Source: Lachnospiraceae bacterium (GTDB lineage Bacteria > Bacillota > Clostridia > Lachnospirales > Lachnospiraceae). From it: DNA of 6,612 nt. A model generated the notes under the pieces. It saw only the letters and a list, made by a program, of their open reading frames with translations, had not been told where the DNA came from and searched no databases. The stretch covers positions 1 through 6,612 of the forward strand of contig JAFSYD010000344.1 in assembly GCA_017443685.1 (NCBI GenBank), given 5' to 3'. The position numbers were made by a program, and so were the translations under genes. Below are positions 1 through 6,609 of this stretch, in pieces (within the stretch, counting starts at the first letter, position 1; the number at the start of each line of letters is the position of its first letter).

Positions 1-1
1 C

Positions 2-655
2 AAGGCACTTGGCATTACCGTACCGATCGCACTGCATCTGGATCACGGTTCCTATGAAGGCTGCAAGAAGTGTGTAGAGGCAGGATTTACATCCATCATG
101 TTTGATGGTTCCCATTATGACATCAATGAGAACATTGAGAAGACCAAGGAACTGGTGAAGCTGGCTCATGACAATGGACTTTCCATTGAGGCAGAGGTTG
201 GTTCCATCGGCGGCGAGGAAGACGGCGTTGTAGGCGCAGGCGAGAAGGCAGATCCGGATGAGTGCAAGATGATCGCAGATCTGGGTGTTGACATGCTTGC
301 AGCAGGCATCGGCAATATCCACGGCGCATATCCGGCTGACTGGGAAGGCCTTGATTTTGACGTACTGGATGCGATCCAGCAGAAGACCGGCATTATGCCT
401 CTGGTTCTTCACGGCGGATCCGGTATCCCGGATGAGATGGTCAAGAAGGCGATCACTCTCGGCGTAGCCAAGGTTAATGTTAATACAGAGTGCCAGACAG
501 CATTTGCGGCAGCAACCCGCGAATACATCGAGGCAGGCAAGGATAAGGAAGGAAAGGGCTTTGATCCGCGTAAGCTTTTGGCTCCGGGCGCGAAGGCGAT
601 CGAGGAAGAGACGAAGGCGAAGATCAAGCTGTTCGGTTCCGACGGCAAGGCATAA
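2..655 (+). CDS. fba: Class II fructose-1,6-bisphosphate aldolase, 3' part (5' end outside window)
   Basis: The reading frame is open from the left edge and ends at TAA 653-655, giving 217 residues. Compared with the usual 285-310 residues of the family, about 70-80 N-terminal residues are missing. The enzyme cleaves fructose-1,6-bisphosphate reversibly to glyceraldehyde-3-phosphate and DHAP in cytoplasmic glycolysis and gluconeogenesis. Visible signatures, numbered from the window edge, are HLDHG at 12-16 (catalytic Asp14, zinc ligand His15), EAEVGSIGG at 63-71, the zinc His107 in NIHGAY, His137 in LVLHGGSGIP, and the phosphate-binding NVNTE at 159-163. Every lysine codon I could see is AAG, which fits a highly expressed gene. 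A strong terminator follows 26 bases after the stop codon. The main alternative is the sister family of tagatose-bisphosphate aldolases (GatY/KbaY); the ending in KLFGSDGKA and the overall sequence look more like glycolytic Fba. Confidence 0.95.
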   Translation, partial: KALGITVPIALHLDHGSYEGCKKCVEAGFTSIMFDGSHYDINENIEKTKELVKLAHDNGLSIEAEVGSIGGEEDGVVGAGEKADPDECKMIADLGVDMLAAGIGNIHGAYPADWEGLDFDVLDAIQQKTGIMPLVLHGGSGIPDEMVKKAITLGVAKVNVNTECQTAFAAATREYIEAGKDKEGKGFDPRKLLAPGAKAIEEETKAKIKLFGSDGKA

Positions 656-681
656 TTTACATCGATACAAAGAAAATAGCG

Positions 682-712
682 AATAAGGGTGCGTTTGCGC
701 CCTTATTTTTTT
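682..712 (+). terminator. Rho-independent terminator after fba
   Basis: An 11-bp stem pairs 682-692 with 697-707, with one T-G wobble at 690/699. The loop is GTTT, and a run of T continues to 712. It starts 26 bases after the fba stop codon and ends 27 bases before the glnN start codon. It should end most fba transcripts and separate the two genes. Confidence 0.92.
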
Positions 713-725
713 AAAACGATCAGCG

Positions 726-731
726 AAAGGA
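726..731 (+). promoter_or_regulatory. Ribosome-binding site of glnN
   Basis: AAAGGA lies 8 bases before ATG 740. It decides the start: the same frame is open back to an ATG at 689, but that codon lies inside the terminator stem and has no Shine-Dalgarno site. The 740 start also gives an N-terminus ([20 protein letters not shown]) that looks like other type III glutamine synthetases. Confidence 0.85.
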
Positions 732-739
732 ATAACACT

Positions 740-2860
740 ATGGCCGAGACATCATACATCAACGCGGCGGAGATTTTCGGGGAAAATGTTTTCAACGATG
801 CGACCATGCAGGAGCGCCTTCCGAAAAAGGTTTATAAGAAGCTCAAAGAGACGATCCGGGAGGGTAAGGAACTGGATTCCGAGACCGCGGATGTTGTGGC
901 GCATGAAATGAAAGAGTGGGCGATCGAAAAGGGTGCCACGCATTTTACCCACTGGTTCCAGCCGCTGAATGGCATGATCGCGGAAAAGCACGATTCATTC
1001 ATTACGGCGCCGATGGAGAACGGCAAGGTGCTCCTTAGCTTTTCGGGAAAGGAGCTCATTAAGGGTGAGCCGGATGCGTCCTCGTTTCCATCGGGCGGGC
1101 TCCGCGCGACCTTTGAGGCGCGCGGCTATACGGCGTGGGACTGCACTTCGCCGGCATTTGTGAGACAGGATGCAGCCGGTGCGACGCTGTGCATTCCGAC
1201 GGCTTTCTGCTCCTTTACGGGAGAGGCTCTCGATCAGAAAACGCCGCTTTTGCGTTCCATGCAGGCAATCAACGAGCAGGCCCTGCGTCTGATCCGGCTG
1301 TTCGGCAATACCACGTCGAAGCGGGTGACGCCGTCGGTCGGCATCGAGCAGGAATACTTCATCATTGACCGGAAGAATTTCCTTGCGCGAAAGGACTTAG
1401 TCTACACCGGGCGCACGCTCGTCGGTGCAATGCCGCCGAAGGGCCAGGAGATGGACGACCATTACTTCGGTGCGATCCGCGAACGGATCGCCGCGTATAT
1501 GAAGGATGTCAATAAAGAGCTTTGGAAGCTCGGCGTATCGGCGAAGACGCAGCATAACGAAGTGGCGCCCGCGCAGCATGAGCTTGCGCCGATCTATGCG
1601 GAGGCAAATGTCGCGGTCGATCACAACCAGCTCATCATGGAAACATTGAAAAAGGTTGCCTTTCGGCATGGTCTGCAATGCCTGCTGCACGAAAAGCCCT
1701 TCGCCGGTGTCAACGGATCGGGCAAGCATGATAACTGGTCTCTTGTGACCGATGACGGGATCAATCTGCTGGAACCGGGCAATACGCCGCACGAGAATAT
1801 CCAGTTTTTGCTTGTTCTCTGCTGCATCTTAAAGGCAGTGGATGAGCACGCCGACCTGCTACGGGAGTCTGCGGCGGATGTGGGCAACGACCACCGGCTC
1901 GGCGCGGATGAGGCGCCGCCGGCGATCATTTCGGTATATCTCGGAACGCAGCTGCAGGACGTTTTGACGCAGCTCATTTCTACCGGATCGGCGACGCACA
2001 GCATAGAAGGGGAGCATCTGAAAACGGGCGTTTCCACGCTGCCGGATTTTCTGAAGGATGCAACGGACCGGAACCGGACGAGCCCGTTTGCTTTTACAGG
2101 CAATAAATTCGAGTTCCGCATGGTCGGATCCGAGGACTCGGTCGGCGAGCCGAACACGGTCTTGAATACGATCGTTGCGGAGGCGTTTTCGGATGTCTGC
2201 GATATTCTGGAGCAGGCGGATGACTTTGACCTTGCGGTGCACGATTTGATCAAGCAGCTGGCAAAGGCGCATGAAAGGATCGTTTTCAACGGCAACGGTT
2301 ACTCCGAGGAATGGGTGGCGGAGGCGGCAAGGCGCGGCCTGCCGAACATCCGCAGCATGGTGGATGCGATCCCCGCGCTGACACGGGAAAAGACGGTGCG
2401 GCTGTTCGAGCGCTTCGGCGTACTGACCCGGTCGGAGCTCGCCTCGCGGGCGGAGATTGAATACGAGATATACGCGAAGAAGCTCAACATCGAAGCCAAG
2501 ACGATGATCGACATCACAAGAAAGCAGATCATTCCGGCGGTGATCCGGTACACGACGACGCTGGCGTCATCCATCAACCAGGTGCGCGCAGCCTGCGACG
2601 CGGATGTCAGCACACAGACGCAGATGCTTCTTGAGGTATCGGATCTTCTGGCACAGGCAAGGGTGAACTTATCCAAGCTCGAACAGGCGGAGAGTGAAGG
2701 GATTGCGATGCCGCACGGGCGGGAGCGGGCGGTCTTTTACCGGGATCATGTTGCGACGGTGATGGAAAGCCTGCGCAAGCCTGTCGATAAGCTGGAAATG
2801 CTGGTGGATAAGGATATGTGGCCGATGCCGTCTTACGGAGATATGATCTTCGAGGTGTAA
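740..2860 (+). CDS. glnN: Type III glutamine synthetase (GlnN)
   Basis: A complete gene of 706 residues, within the usual 690-730 of this large class (types I and II are much shorter). It makes glutamine from glutamate, ammonium and ATP in the cytoplasm; known type III enzymes are dodecamers. The N-terminal region shows the type III signatures [28 protein letters not shown] and [16 protein letters not shown]. The catalytic core shows [10 protein letters not shown] at 201-210 (metal-binding Glu203 and Glu205), NEVAPAQHE at 273-281 (Glu274), NGSGKHDNW at 325-333 and NKFEFR at 455-460 (Glu458, Arg460). The C-terminal third, with [11 protein letters not shown], is the helical extension special to type III. 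Start chosen from the AAAGGA site. No clear promoter fits between the fba terminator and the start codon. No frameshift or missing motif was seen, and the PBP gene converges on it from the right. Confidence 0.97.
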   Translation: MAETSYINAAEIFGENVFNDATMQERLPKKVYKKLKETIREGKELDSETADVVAHEMKEWAIEKGATHFTHWFQPLNGMIAEKHDSFITAPMENGKVLLSFSGKELIKGEPDASSFPSGGLRATFEARGYTAWDCTSPAFVRQDAAGATLCIPTAFCSFTGEALDQKTPLLRSMQAINEQALRLIRLFGNTTSKRVTPSVGIEQEYFIIDRKNFLARKDLVYTGRTLVGAMPPKGQEMDDHYFGAIRERIAAYMKDVNKELWKLGVSAKTQHNEVAPAQHELAPIYAEANVAVDHNQLIMETLKKVAFRHGLQCLLHEKPFAGVNGSGKHDNWSLVTDDGINLLEPGNTPHENIQFLLVLCCILKAVDEHADLLRESAADVGNDHRLGADEAPPAIISVYLGTQLQDVLTQLISTGSATHSIEGEHLKTGVSTLPDFLKDATDRNRTSPFAFTGNKFEFRMVGSEDSVGEPNTVLNTIVAEAFSDVCDILEQADDFDLAVHDLIKQLAKAHERIVFNGNGYSEEWVAEAARRGLPNIRSMVDAIPALTREKTVRLFERFGVLTRSELASRAEIEYEIYAKKLNIEAKTMIDITRKQIIPAVIRYTTTLASSINQVRAACDADVSTQTQMLLEVSDLLAQARVNLSKLEQAESEGIAMPHGRERAVFYRDHVATVMESLRKPVDKLEMLVDKDMWPMPSYGDMIFEV

Positions 2861-2864
2861 AAGC

Positions 2865-2893
2865 GATCTGCCGCCGGTCGGCGGCAGATCTTT
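2865..2893 (+). terminator. Stem-loop right after glnN, probable terminator
   Basis: A perfect 11-bp GC-rich stem pairs 2865-2875 with 2880-2890 around a GGTC loop, beginning 4 bases after the glnN stop codon. Only three T follow on the plus strand, so alone it would be a modest terminator. Read on the minus strand it is followed by GC and then TTTT, so it may back up termination of the PBP gene as well. Confidence 0.65.
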
Positions 2894-2900
2894 CGGACAT

Positions 2901-2943
2901 AAAAAAGAGGCCTGCCGTTATGATGCGGCGGGCCTCTTTTTTT
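2901..2943. terminator. Bidirectional terminator between convergent glnN and PBP genes
   Basis: The stem pairs 2907-2917 with 2926-2936 (one T-G wobble) around an 8-base loop. It is flanked by six A at 2901-2906 and seven T at 2937-2943. The A/T flanks give a U-run for transcripts from either side. The right edge abuts the PBP stop codon (TAG, complement of 2944-2946), so both genes are closed by this element. Confidence 0.92.
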
Positions 2944-5730
2944 CTAATTTGAAACCATGACCTGATCGTTGCTGTTCGTCGATGGGTGCTGCTGTGTGGG
3001 TGCTGTCTGCGTGGGCGCGGTGGGTGTTGTCTGTGTCGGCGTCGTCTGTGAAGGCTGCTCCGTTGTGCCGCCGGCCGGCTGCTGCGGCGTCGGCTCAATG
3101 GGCAGGCCTGTTTCGGGATCCGTCTTAAGGATCGTGTTATTGGTCTGTCCCTGATCGTCGGTTGTGGAGCGGATCACAATATCCTTGGTATAGATCGTTT
3201 TGTATTCCGGCTCCCAGTAGGGATTGACGCCGTTGGCCGTATGCAGCGAGCAGGTATGAGACAAAAGTTCTTCCGCGATGGAGTAAGGTCCGTCCGCGCC
3301 GCCCGGCTGCGCGCCGATGATGAAGATCCCGTTCGCCCGTACATCCGCCGGACAGTATTCCGAGGCGGGGATACCGGAAAGGTTGCAGATCACGACGGAC
3401 GCGTGATGGTCACACTCCGTGGTCGGTTCGCTTCCTTTTGCAAAGTATTCGGTGTAGAGCATACTCCCCCGCGGGTCATTCTCGCAGACGCCTTCAATCG
3501 GAAGAAGCCCGGACTTTTTGCAGACCGTAACCTTTGTGATGCCTTCGGGAACCTCGAATTCTTTATTTGCCTTGCCCTCATGGATGCGGCTCATAACCGC
3601 GCGCCAGAGGTATTTAGAATACTGCGTGTAGCTCTGCGGCGTGTTGTCGTCGTAGCCGCCCCAGACCGTGCAGGTGTAATACGGGGAGTATCCGGCGAAA
3701 ACGGTGTCGCGATCCTTGGTTGTCGTGCCGGATTTGCCGGCGATCGACATCCCGGCGAAGGCGGCGTTTTTGCCGGTTCCCTGTGTCATTACGTCCATCA
3801 TCGCGTTGGTCATCAGCCATGCGGAAGTGGCCTTTAACACCTGACGGGGCTTGTTTTCCGTGTTGTCCAAAATGACGTTTCCGTTATTGTCGAGCACCTG
3901 TGTATACAGGCAGGGCTTGTTGTACATACCCTCGTTCGCTATCGTAGCGTAAGCGCCGCAGAGCTCTAAGTTCGTAACGCCGCGCGTGATGCCGCCAAGA
4001 GCAAGCGCCTGGTTGTTGTCGCCGCTGTCTAACGTGGTAATGCCGAAATCCTCCACATACTGGTAGCCTAAGCCGGTACCGATCTGGGTAAGCGTTTTTA
4101 CCGCGACGACGTTGATCGAATTGATCGTTGCCTGCCGGATATTCGTATAGCCGCGGTAGGTGTCGTCGTAGTTGGAAAGCGAGGTGCCGTTCGCGTAAGT
4201 GGTCGGCGCGTCGTCCTGTACGCTTGCGAGTGTCATACCGCCTGCGTCAAGCGCCGGTGCGAAAGCGGCGAGTACCTTGAAGGTCGAGCCCGGCTGACGG
4301 GTGATGCCCGTGGCACGGTTCAGCGTTTTGCTGGCCTTTTTGTCTCCGCGGCCGCCGCATAACGCAAGCACGCTGCCGGTTGCCTGATCCATGACCGTTA
4401 CCGCGACCTGAGGCTGTAAGGTGTAGATTACGATCTCGTTGCCTTCGTCGATCGTATCGCCCGGATCCATAATATCCGCTTTATACTTTTCAATCGCTTC
4501 GGCGGCAGCTTCCTCGGAGGGGAAGTTGATATCGTAGCTTTTGTCCTGTGCCTGGTAGTAAGAGAGCATGGTCTGCTCGCTGTAGTTTTCAAAGCTTCCG
4601 TCGAGCTTGGTGATCGTCAGGCGGTAAGAGAAGGACACCTGGGGTTCGTTTTTGTAATTTTCGAGGTTGTTGACCTCTTCGTCGACGATCTTCTGGATGG
4701 GAGTGTTCTGTGTCGATTTGATCGTAAGACCGCCGCGGTAAAGCTGGTTGTAGGCCTGGTTTTCGTTGTAGCCCTTTTCCTCCATCAGATCGTTCATCAC
4801 CTGGTCGGTTAAGGCGTCGACAAAATAGGTGGTGGTCGTCGTCGCGATCTCCACGTTGATCGTCTGGATGCGGGCGTATACGTCATCCGCCATGGCTTTG
4901 TCATATTCGCCCTGTGAAATGTAGCCCATCTCAAGCATATTGCCGAGGGTTTTGGTGCGGCGCTTTTTGTTGTTGTCGGGATTGGAGATCGGGTTGTAGC
5001 GGGACGGGTTCTGCGTGATGCCGGCGATCACGGCACACTCGGAGAGATTCAGCTGGCTGACCGGCTTGTTAAAATACCGTTCGGAAGCCGCCTCAACGCC
5101 GAGGGTATTCTGCCCGAGGTTGATGGTGTTGAGATATTTTTCCAGAATCTCGTCTTTGGTAGTGATCTTTTCAAGCTGCACCGCAAGATACTGCTCCTGG
5201 ATCTTACGGTTAAGACGGTCGAGGAACGTATTCTCATCCGTCCAGCCGGTGAAGTAGTTGTTCTTTAAGAGCTGCTGGGTAATTGTGGAAGCACCCTGGG
5301 AAAAGTCGCGCTCGGTAATGCCGATATAAGCGGCACGTGCGATACCTTTGGTGTCGATCCCGTTATGTTCGTAAAAACGGGAGTCTTCGATCGCGACGAA
5401 AGCGTGCTGCAGCTCGATCGGAATCTGGTCTAAGGTCACGTATTCGCGATTCGCTCCGGAAGCGGCGAGGGTCTCGATCTCGCGTCCGTCGCTGTCTAAA
5501 ACGCTGGTGGAAAAGCCCGTCGGCGATATGTCGATCTCCGAGGCGTCAGGGCATTCCGCGATCAGGTGGCTGATATATAAGCCCACCGCGCCGAATGTGA
5601 TCGCCGTCACTAACAGAATGCCGACGAAGACCGACTTGATGATGGTGAGCACCAGCTTTTTGCGCGTGCGCTTCGAGCGGTTCTTTAATTCTTTTTTATG
5701 GTTTTCAATCCCTTTTTTTCCGTAGTTCAT
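2944..5730 (-). CDS. Class A penicillin-binding protein (bifunctional transglycosylase/transpeptidase, PBP1A family)
   Basis: A complete protein of 928 residues, close in size to B. subtilis PonA. It polymerises lipid II into glycan strands and crosslinks the stem peptides outside the membrane. A basic cytoplasmic tail (1-25) precedes one transmembrane segment (about 26-53). The GT51 domain (about 80-270) shows EDSRFYEHNGID with catalytic Glu115, GASTITQQL at 146-154 and RKIQEQYLA with Glu179. A linker of about 170 residues leads to the transpeptidase domain: STFK with nucleophile Ser482, SIN at 538-540 and KSGTT at 666-670 (KSG in place of the commoner KTG). After it comes a region with six cysteines (737-827) and a Thr/Gln/Pro-rich tail (about 871-918). 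The start is supported by AGGA 6 bases upstream and a strong promoter. It is divergent from yigZ and apparently monocistronic. Confidence 0.97.
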   Translation of the reverse strand: MNYGKKGIENHKKELKNRSKRTRKKLVLTIIKSVFVGILLVTAITFGAVGLYISHLIAECPDASEIDISPTGFSTSVLDSDGREIETLAASGANREYVTLDQIPIELQHAFVAIEDSRFYEHNGIDTKGIARAAYIGITERDFSQGASTITQQLLKNNYFTGWTDENTFLDRLNRKIQEQYLAVQLEKITTKDEILEKYLNTINLGQNTLGVEAASERYFNKPVSQLNLSECAVIAGITQNPSRYNPISNPDNNKKRRTKTLGNMLEMGYISQGEYDKAMADDVYARIQTINVEIATTTTTYFVDALTDQVMNDLMEEKGYNENQAYNQLYRGGLTIKSTQNTPIQKIVDEEVNNLENYKNEPQVSFSYRLTITKLDGSFENYSEQTMLSYYQAQDKSYDINFPSEEAAAEAIEKYKADIMDPGDTIDEGNEIVIYTLQPQVAVTVMDQATGSVLALCGGRGDKKASKTLNRATGITRQPGSTFKVLAAFAPALDAGGMTLASVQDDAPTTYANGTSLSNYDDTYRGYTNIRQATINSINVVAVKTLTQIGTGLGYQYVEDFGITTLDSGDNNQALALGGITRGVTNLELCGAYATIANEGMYNKPCLYTQVLDNNGNVILDNTENKPRQVLKATSAWLMTNAMMDVMTQGTGKNAAFAGMSIAGKSGTTTKDRDTVFAGYSPYYTCTVWGGYDDNTPQSYTQYSKYLWRAVMSRIHEGKANKEFEVPEGITKVTVCKKSGLLPIEGVCENDPRGSMLYTEYFAKGSEPTTECDHHASVVICNLSGIPASEYCPADVRANGIFIIGAQPGGADGPYSIAEELLSHTCSLHTANGVNPYWEPEYKTIYTKDIVIRSTTDDQGQTNNTILKTDPETGLPIEPTPQQPAGGTTEQPSQTTPTQTTPTAPTQTAPTQQHPSTNSNDQVMVSN
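2994..3047 (-). repeat. Degenerate 15-base tandem repeat encoding the TQTxP tail of the PBP
   Basis: On the plus strand the unit GTGTGGGTGCTGTCT (2994-3008) recurs as GTGTCGGCGTCGTCT (3033-3047), with diverged copies between them. On the coding strand it gives repeated Thr-Gln-Thr-(Ala/Thr)-Pro near the C-terminus. The reading frame is kept throughout. Such tails on cell-wall enzymes are probably flexible linkers; no sorting motif such as LPxTG follows. Confidence 0.6.
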
Positions 5731-5736
5731 ATGATT

Positions 5737-5740
5737 TCCT
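5737..5740 (-). promoter_or_regulatory. Ribosome-binding site of the PBP gene
   Basis: Reading the minus strand, AGGA (within TAGGAAATCAT) lies 6 bases before the ATG whose complement is 5728-5730. This supports the annotated PBP start. Confidence 0.75.
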
Positions 5741-5747
5741 ATTAAAA

Positions 5748-5758
5748 TATGATAGAAT
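5748..5758 (+). promoter_or_regulatory. Candidate -10 region for yigZ
   Basis: Two overlapping -10-like hexamers, TATGAT (5748-5753) and TAGAAT (5753-5758), precede yigZ. The best -35 match is weak: TTCATA at 5726-5731, four of six bases, 16 bases before the first hexamer. Transcription from here would begin near 5760-5765 and leave a leader of about 50 bases. This is a suggestion only, made because the gene needs a promoter and the region is AT-rich. Confidence 0.25.
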
Positions 5759-5761
5759 ATG

Positions 5762-5775
5762 GTTACTGTTTACTG
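5762..5775. repeat. Tandem heptamer GTTACTG/TTTACTG at the PBP transcription start
   Basis: GTTACTG (5762-5768) is followed directly by TTTACTG (5769-5775), differing only at the first base. The pair covers the predicted start of the PBP transcript (about 5772-5774), where an operator could sit. It is short enough to be chance. Confidence 0.3.
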
Positions 5776-5778
5776 CCC

Positions 5779-5807
5779 ATTATACCAAAAAAATCAGAAA
5801 CGGTCAA
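5779..5807 (-). promoter_or_regulatory. Sigma-A-type promoter of the PBP gene
   Basis: Reading the minus strand, TTGACC (5807-5802) and a perfect TATAAT (5784-5779) are separated by 17 bases, the optimal spacing; the -35 matches consensus at five of six bases. The predicted start near 5772-5774 gives a leader of about 42 bases before the PBP ATG. The spacer contains a run of seven T. The -35 ends only 4 bases before the yigZ start codon. Confidence 0.85.
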
Positions 5808-5811
5808 AAAT

Positions 5812-6441
5812 ATGTCTCAGGAGTTAATTTACGAGGTTTCCCGCGAGGGCCGCGGCGAGTATGAAGAGAAGAAATCGCGTTTTATCGCGGTGGTAAAAAA
5901 GGTGCATTCCGAGGATGAGGCGAATGCTTTTATCGCGGCGAAAAAGAAGGAGCACCACGACGCGCGGCACAATTGCAGCGCCTATATCGTGACGGGAGAG
6001 GGTGGACGGAAGATCACGCGGTTTTCCGATGACGGTGAGCCTGCGAAGACGGCGGGACAGCCGATCCTGGAGGTGCTTTCCCACGCGAACCTCATTAACG
6101 TCGTGTGCGTGGTGACGCGGTATTTCGGCGGCGTGCTGTTAGGGACGGGCGGGCTCGTACGCGCATATACGCAGAGCGCGAAGGATGCGGTGGAGGATGC
6201 CCGGCCGCTTTTGCGAAGGCGGGGTTTTGCGCTCGTCATCGTGACGGATTACAACGATCTCGGGAAGGTGGAATACATTCTGCGCGAAAAAGGGATCGGG
6301 CTTGCGGATACGATCTATGAAGCGAAGGTGAGCATAAGCTGCGATGTGCCGGCGGAGGATAAGGACGCGCTGGAAAGGCAGATCACCGAACAGACCGCCG
6401 GACGCGCCGTGATCACCTGGGGGGATGAGAAATATATTTAA
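5812..6441 (+). CDS. yigZ: YigZ/IMPACT-family (UPF0029) protein
   Basis: 209 residues, matching the usual 200-217 of bacterial YigZ/YvyE. The N-terminal IMPACT domain shows KKSRFIA at about 21-27, DDGEPAKTAGQP at 73-84 and RYFGGVLLGTGGLVRAY at 103-119. The last 70 or so residues fit the DUF1949 ferredoxin-like domain. The eukaryotic relatives IMPACT/Yih1 bind Gcn1 and restrain the kinase Gcn2; the bacterial role is not settled, and a nucleic-acid or ribosome-linked role is only inferred from structure. The frame is open from an ATG at 5749, but 5812 is preferred because MSQELIYEVS places the start at the normal distance from the first motif, and the longer form would translate through the PBP promoter. 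Neither ATG has a good Shine-Dalgarno site. TAA stop at 6439-6441. Confidence 0.93.
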   Translation: MSQELIYEVSREGRGEYEEKKSRFIAVVKKVHSEDEANAFIAAKKKEHHDARHNCSAYIVTGEGGRKITRFSDDGEPAKTAGQPILEVLSHANLINVVCVVTRYFGGVLLGTGGLVRAYTQSAKDAVEDARPLLRRRGFALVIVTDYNDLGKVEYILREKGIGLADTIYEAKVSISCDVPAEDKDALERQITEQTAGRAVITWGDEKYI

Positions 6442-6453
6442 AAGGTAGTCACA

Positions 6454-6501
6454 ATGAATGGAACTGTCCAGCAGGTCATCCGAATACATGATGAATCATA
6501 G
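6454..6501 (+). CDS. Doubtful 15-codon ORF downstream of yigZ
   Basis: ATG 6454 to TAG 6499-6501 would encode MNGTVQQVIRIHDES. AAAGG at 6441-6445 lies 8 bases upstream, so it could be translated on the yigZ transcript. The ORF ends exactly where the terminator hairpin begins. No family is recognised and an ORF this short is expected by chance; listed only because it has a plausible ribosome-binding site. Confidence 0.15.
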   Translation: MNGTVQQVIRIHDES

Positions 6502-6538
6502 AAGATGCGGATTACGAAATGTATGAAGCATCTTTTTT
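6502..6538 (+). terminator. Probable terminator of yigZ
   Basis: AAGATGC (6502-6508) pairs with GCATCTT (6528-6534), a 7-bp stem closing a 19-base loop, followed by T to 6538. The stem is weaker and the loop larger than in the other terminators of the window. It stands about 60 bases after the yigZ stop codon. Confidence 0.65.
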
Positions 6539-6550
6539 GATGCATTTTTT
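6528..6550 (+). terminator. Alternative small hairpin with T-run
   Basis: GCATC (6528-6532) can also pair with GATGC (6539-6543) around a TTTTTT loop, followed by A and six T (6545-6550). It shares its left arm with the right arm of the preceding terminator, so the two structures exclude each other. The 5-bp stem is weak. Confidence 0.35.
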
Positions 6551-6568
6551 CTTTGAGGGTAGTATAAT
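6537..6568 (+). promoter_or_regulatory. Candidate promoter for a gene beyond the right edge
   Basis: A perfect TATAAT stands at 6563-6568. The best -35 is TTGATG (6537-6542), four of six bases with a long 20-base spacer, so the -35 is weak. A start near 6575 would give a leader containing the GGAGG at 6605-6609. An alternative reading of the same bases is a start codon at 6567 preceded by GAGGG at 6555-6559. Confidence 0.5.
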
Positions 6569-6604
6569 GTCAATGAATAGGCTTTTAAAAATAAAGCATG
6601 CAAT

Positions 6605-6609
6605 GGAGG
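6605..6609 (+). promoter_or_regulatory. Ribosome-binding site of a gene starting after the window
   Basis: GGAGG sits 3 bases from the right edge, about 40 bases downstream of the TATAAT box. With normal spacing the start codon would fall just outside, near 6616-6619. The product cannot be told from this window. Confidence 0.5.

Noticed and set aside
689..739. Upstream in-frame ATG 689 as the glnN start
   Set aside because: It lies inside the fba terminator stem, has no ribosome-binding site, and adds a 17-residue segment unlike type III glutamine synthetases; ATG 740 has AAAGGA at proper distance.
656..739. Riboswitch or glnA-type RNA upstream of glnN
   Set aside because: The gap is only 84 bases and its only clear structure is a simple terminator hairpin with a T-run; no glutamine-aptamer-like sequence was recognised.
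1621..2295. 224-codon minus-strand ORF inside glnN
   Set aside because: It is antisense to a conserved enzyme, low-complexity (Ser/Cys/Arg-rich), without recognisable motifs or a ribosome-binding site; a shadow of GC-rich codon use.
2861..2943. Small RNA gene or mobile-element inverted repeat between glnN and the PBP gene
   Set aside because: Both hairpins sit immediately at the ends of convergent genes, and the second has A/T flanks; termination explains them fully and there is no target duplication or transposase.
3241..3837. 198-codon plus-strand ORF inside the PBP gene
   Set aside because: Antisense to the PBP transpeptidase and C-terminal region, Arg/Ala/Gly-rich with no family resemblance; a shadow ORF.
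5749..5811. ATG 5749 as the yigZ start
   Set aside because: The added 21 residues would be encoded by the PBP leader and promoter, exceed the usual N-terminus of the family, and there is no ribosome-binding site; kept only as an alternative.
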